Origin: Bacteroidales bacterium
GTDB taxonomy: Bacteria > Bacteroidota > Bacteroidia > Bacteroidales > F082
DNA: 52,014 nt
Assembly: GCA_017531225.1 (NCBI GenBank)
Contig: JAFXLL010000006.1
Coordinates: 1-52,014 of the forward strand
Reading direction: 5' to 3'
Part shown: positions 50,322 through 52,014 of the stretch, one piece after another
Layout of the letters: the number at the start of each line of letters is the position of its first letter
How positions within the stretch are numbered: position 1 is the stretch's first letter
The notes under the pieces: generated by a model
Databases searched by the model: none
Told to the model about the DNA's origin: nothing
What the model saw: only the letters and a program-made list of their open reading frames with translations
Translations under genes and position numbers: made by a program

Positions 50322-51829
50322 AAAAGTTGGCATTTTTCGTGGCAGCTTTGGTGCTGACCCTCGGCCTTGCCCAGTGCAAGAAGGAACAACTCGTCACGCC
50401 CCAAAACACAGAAGGCAACCTTGTTCACCTCACCGTGAAAGTGGGCAACGGCTCAAGAGCTAATGTTAACCCCTCAACCGGTGTTTTCTCTTTCAGTAAT
50501 GGCGACAAACTCTATGTCGGCTACGACAGTGCCTATGTTGGCACGCTGGAATATAGCGCCAGCACGAACAAATTCAGCGGCAACATCAGTCTTTCGCAAG
50601 ACGGCGACCAACCGCTGCATTTCTACTACTTGGGAGGAGATGTTACCCATGTTGGTGAAACGCAGCAATACATCGTTGACATCTACGAACAACAATTCAA
50701 TCCCTATCCCGTGATTTCCTACGGCACTTCAACGCCTAACTATTCCGAAAGCAGCAACGCTTACACCACCACATTGGAGAACCAATGCGCCTTGGTGGAG
50801 TTCACCACCAACAGGATTCTCAAGGAAACGAACTTTTATATACAGGGAATAAACAACCAGGTGGCTATTGACTTTGAAAACAACACCATTACCACGACCA
50901 ACACCACGGGCAACATCTCACTGTACCCCGAAACTCCCACCAGCCGCTGGGCCATCCTGCTTCCCAATGAAGACTCAGTGACCGTCACCGTTAATGCCGT
51001 AGGTTACAATGAAATAGATATTACCATTCCTCCTGTCCATAAAAATGATTTTCTGCATGGCGAGAATGCTGTCAGTTTTGAGTTGACGGCTATGGAGGCC
51101 GACGACCCGCTGACGATAGAGGCCGCACCTTTTACGAATGGCTACATCAGTGTGATCAATCCGCTGCAGGGAATGAAGTACTCGAAAAACAATGGCGAAA
51201 AGATACCCATAGAAAGCGACATCGAAATCCACCTTGAACAATTCGACGTGGTGCAGTTTTACGGCAACGGCACAGACTATAGCGGTACCAAGATTGTCAG
51301 CGGTATCAATATGTCATTGTATGGCAACATCATGAGTTTAGTGGACGAGGAAAACTTTGCGACGATCACCACAATGGAAGGTGCTTCTTTCGCAGGTCTT
51401 TTCGCTGGAAACACATGTGGCTTCGAGGCAAGCGGTCTGCTGCTGCCAGCCATGACGCTGAGCGAAAACTGCTATTCCGGCATGTTTGCCGGGTGCTCCC
51501 AAATGTCGGACACCCCCGTCGAGTTGCCCGCCTTAACATTGGCCCCTGGATGCTATTCTAACATGTTCGAGGGGTGCGGCATGATACCGGCTGCTCCCCA
51601 TCTGCCCGCCACGGAATTAGTCGATAGGTGCTATGCTTCTATGTTTTACCAATGCGGTACCCTCGAAAATGTGACCTGCTTAGCCACCACCATCAATGGC
51701 ACTGACTGCACCACAGACTGGCTCTACGAAGTGAACAATCCTGGCATATTCACCAAGGCCAAGGGTGCATCCTGTTGGACCACGGGTAACAACGGTATCC
51801 CATCTGGCTGGGATGTCTACGAATACTAA
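50318..51829 (+). CDS. Fimbrillin-like lipoprotein with Cys-rich MF-GC repeats
   Basis: A 503-residue lipoprotein (MKKLAFFVAALVLTLGLAQC, then KKEQ). The N-terminal half is a beta-rich domain that resembles fimbrillin-type adhesin folds (VHLTVKVGNGSRANVNPSTG, FSFSNGDKLYVGY). The C-terminal half contains tandem repeats of the type CYSxMFxGC...LPAxxL (CYSGMFAGCSQM, CYSNMFEGCGMI, CYASMFYQCGTL), a pattern typical of large Bacteroides/Prevotella surface proteins. The end (ASCWTTGNNGIPSGWDVYEY) has no T9SS sorting domain. Probably exposed on the outer membrane by its lipid anchor; translationally coupled to the small protein before it. Confidence 0.8.
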   Translation: MKKLAFFVAALVLTLGLAQCKKEQLVTPQNTEGNLVHLTVKVGNGSRANVNPSTGVFSFSNGDKLYVGYDSAYVGTLEYSASTNKFSGNISLSQDGDQPLHFYYLGGDVTHVGETQQYIVDIYEQQFNPYPVISYGTSTPNYSESSNAYTTTLENQCALVEFTTNRILKETNFYIQGINNQVAIDFENNTITTTNTTGNISLYPETPTSRWAILLPNEDSVTVTVNAVGYNEIDITIPPVHKNDFLHGENAVSFELTAMEADDPLTIEAAPFTNGYISVINPLQGMKYSKNNGEKIPIESDIEIHLEQFDVVQFYGNGTDYSGTKIVSGINMSLYGNIMSLVDEENFATITTMEGASFAGLFAGNTCGFEASGLLLPAMTLSENCYSGMFAGCSQMSDTPVELPALTLAPGCYSNMFEGCGMIPAAPHLPATELVDRCYASMFYQCGTLENVTCLATTINGTDCTTDWLYEVNNPGIFTKAKGASCWTTGNNGIPSGWDVYEY

Positions 51830-51880
51830 CCCTACAACAATCGTCTAACCTGAATATGAAAGGCAGCCTTCATTTTGATG

Positions 51881-52014
51881 TGACCCCCAGAAGTTGGACG
51901 GTTTAACATTAAATCAGGCCCCAGAGAAAAGAGCTCGGTACTGCGCCGGGCTCTTTCCATTTAGCCTCAGTTTGATTCTGTCGTTGTTGTAGTATTGGAT
52001 GTACCTTCTGAGCG
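51881..52014. mobile_element. End of an IS3-family insertion sequence (cut by window edge)
   Basis: TGACCCCCAGAAGTTGGACG at 51881 is the typical terminal inverted repeat of many IS3-family elements, and the orfB transposase C-terminus reads inward from the right. Only this one end is inside the window, so the other end, target duplication and completeness cannot be seen. The last gene before it stops at 51829, leaving 51 nt without a visible feature. Confidence 0.85.
51914..52014 (-). CDS. IS3-family transposase OrfB, C-terminal fragment (partial)
   Basis: Reading from the window edge, the frame gives LRRYIQYYNNDRIKLRLNG then KSPAQYRALFSGA and a TGA stop (plus tca at 51914-51916). YxxYYNxxRxxxxLxGxSPxQYR is the hallmark end of the IS3-family integrase (DDE) domain. 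The rest lies beyond the window. Confidence 0.9.
   Translation of the reverse strand, partial: LRRYIQYYNNDRIKLRLNGKSPAQYRALFSGA

Overview
The window reads as a chromosomal segment of a Bacteroidales (Bacteroidota) bacterium. The evidence is the rpsF-rpsR-rplI cluster, the parA-parB-DUF5683 cluster, lpxD-lpxC-lpxA, ubiE followed by a PorT-like protein, a PUR-family DNA/RNA-binding protein, tricorn-like protease, type IX secretion (T9SS) C-terminal sorting domains, and more than fifteen upstream boxes matching the Bacteroidota -7 promoter element TAnnTTTG. Species cannot be told from the sequence; composition and gene set fit a gut- or rumen-type uncultured lineage. Most of the window is ordinary core genome of moderate GC; two stretches look accessory (about 20.6-22.4 kb and 37.98-52.0 kb).

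Layout. 1-160: 5S rRNA (end of an rRNA operon) and a strong terminator. 165-3125: minus-strand ribosomal operon with a SpoU methyltransferase, then a secreted alpha/beta hydrolase. 3219-8833: tripartite RND efflux operon (adaptor, pump, TolC-like channel). 8820-17101: minus strand, wecB-radC, rpsT, then exonuclease-FAH hydrolase-tricorn protease-mtaB. 17115-20626: PUR protein, then parA-parB-DUF5683-dapB. 20627-22390: insertion-like segment without core genes, holding a candidate small RNA on the minus strand, a long highly structured RNA on the plus strand and an AT-rich secreted gene. 22392-28319: lepB, ftsK, lolA-like, glycosyltransferase. 28294-31628: lpxA, lpxC, lpxD and a conserved hypothetical on the minus strand. 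31671-37973: aminotransferase, heptose kinase, ubiE, porT, tRNA-Glu, lipoate ligase, miaB.

37985-52014 is the accessory end. A 2094-residue SpvB/FG-GAP/RHS protein with a C-terminal toxin-like domain sits in a minus-strand cluster with two T9SS cargo proteins and a lipoprotein. This is followed by an S24-type repressor with a 14-bp perfect palindrome over its own promoter, a wrecked sodium:neurotransmitter symporter gene, a small secreted protein with a sorting-signal-like tail overlapping a lipoprotein gene, and the end of an IS3-family element cut by the window edge.

Functionally the core genes cover lipid A and LPS precursor synthesis, chromosome segregation, protein export (LepB, LolA-like, T9SS) and tRNA modification. 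The PorT-like protein implies that the two T9SS-tagged proteins are exported to the cell surface. The strongest leads for something undescribed are the structured RNA at 20838-21117 (6S-like rod with competing pairings) and the RHS-toxin/T9SS-cargo cluster, which has no recognisable immunity gene.
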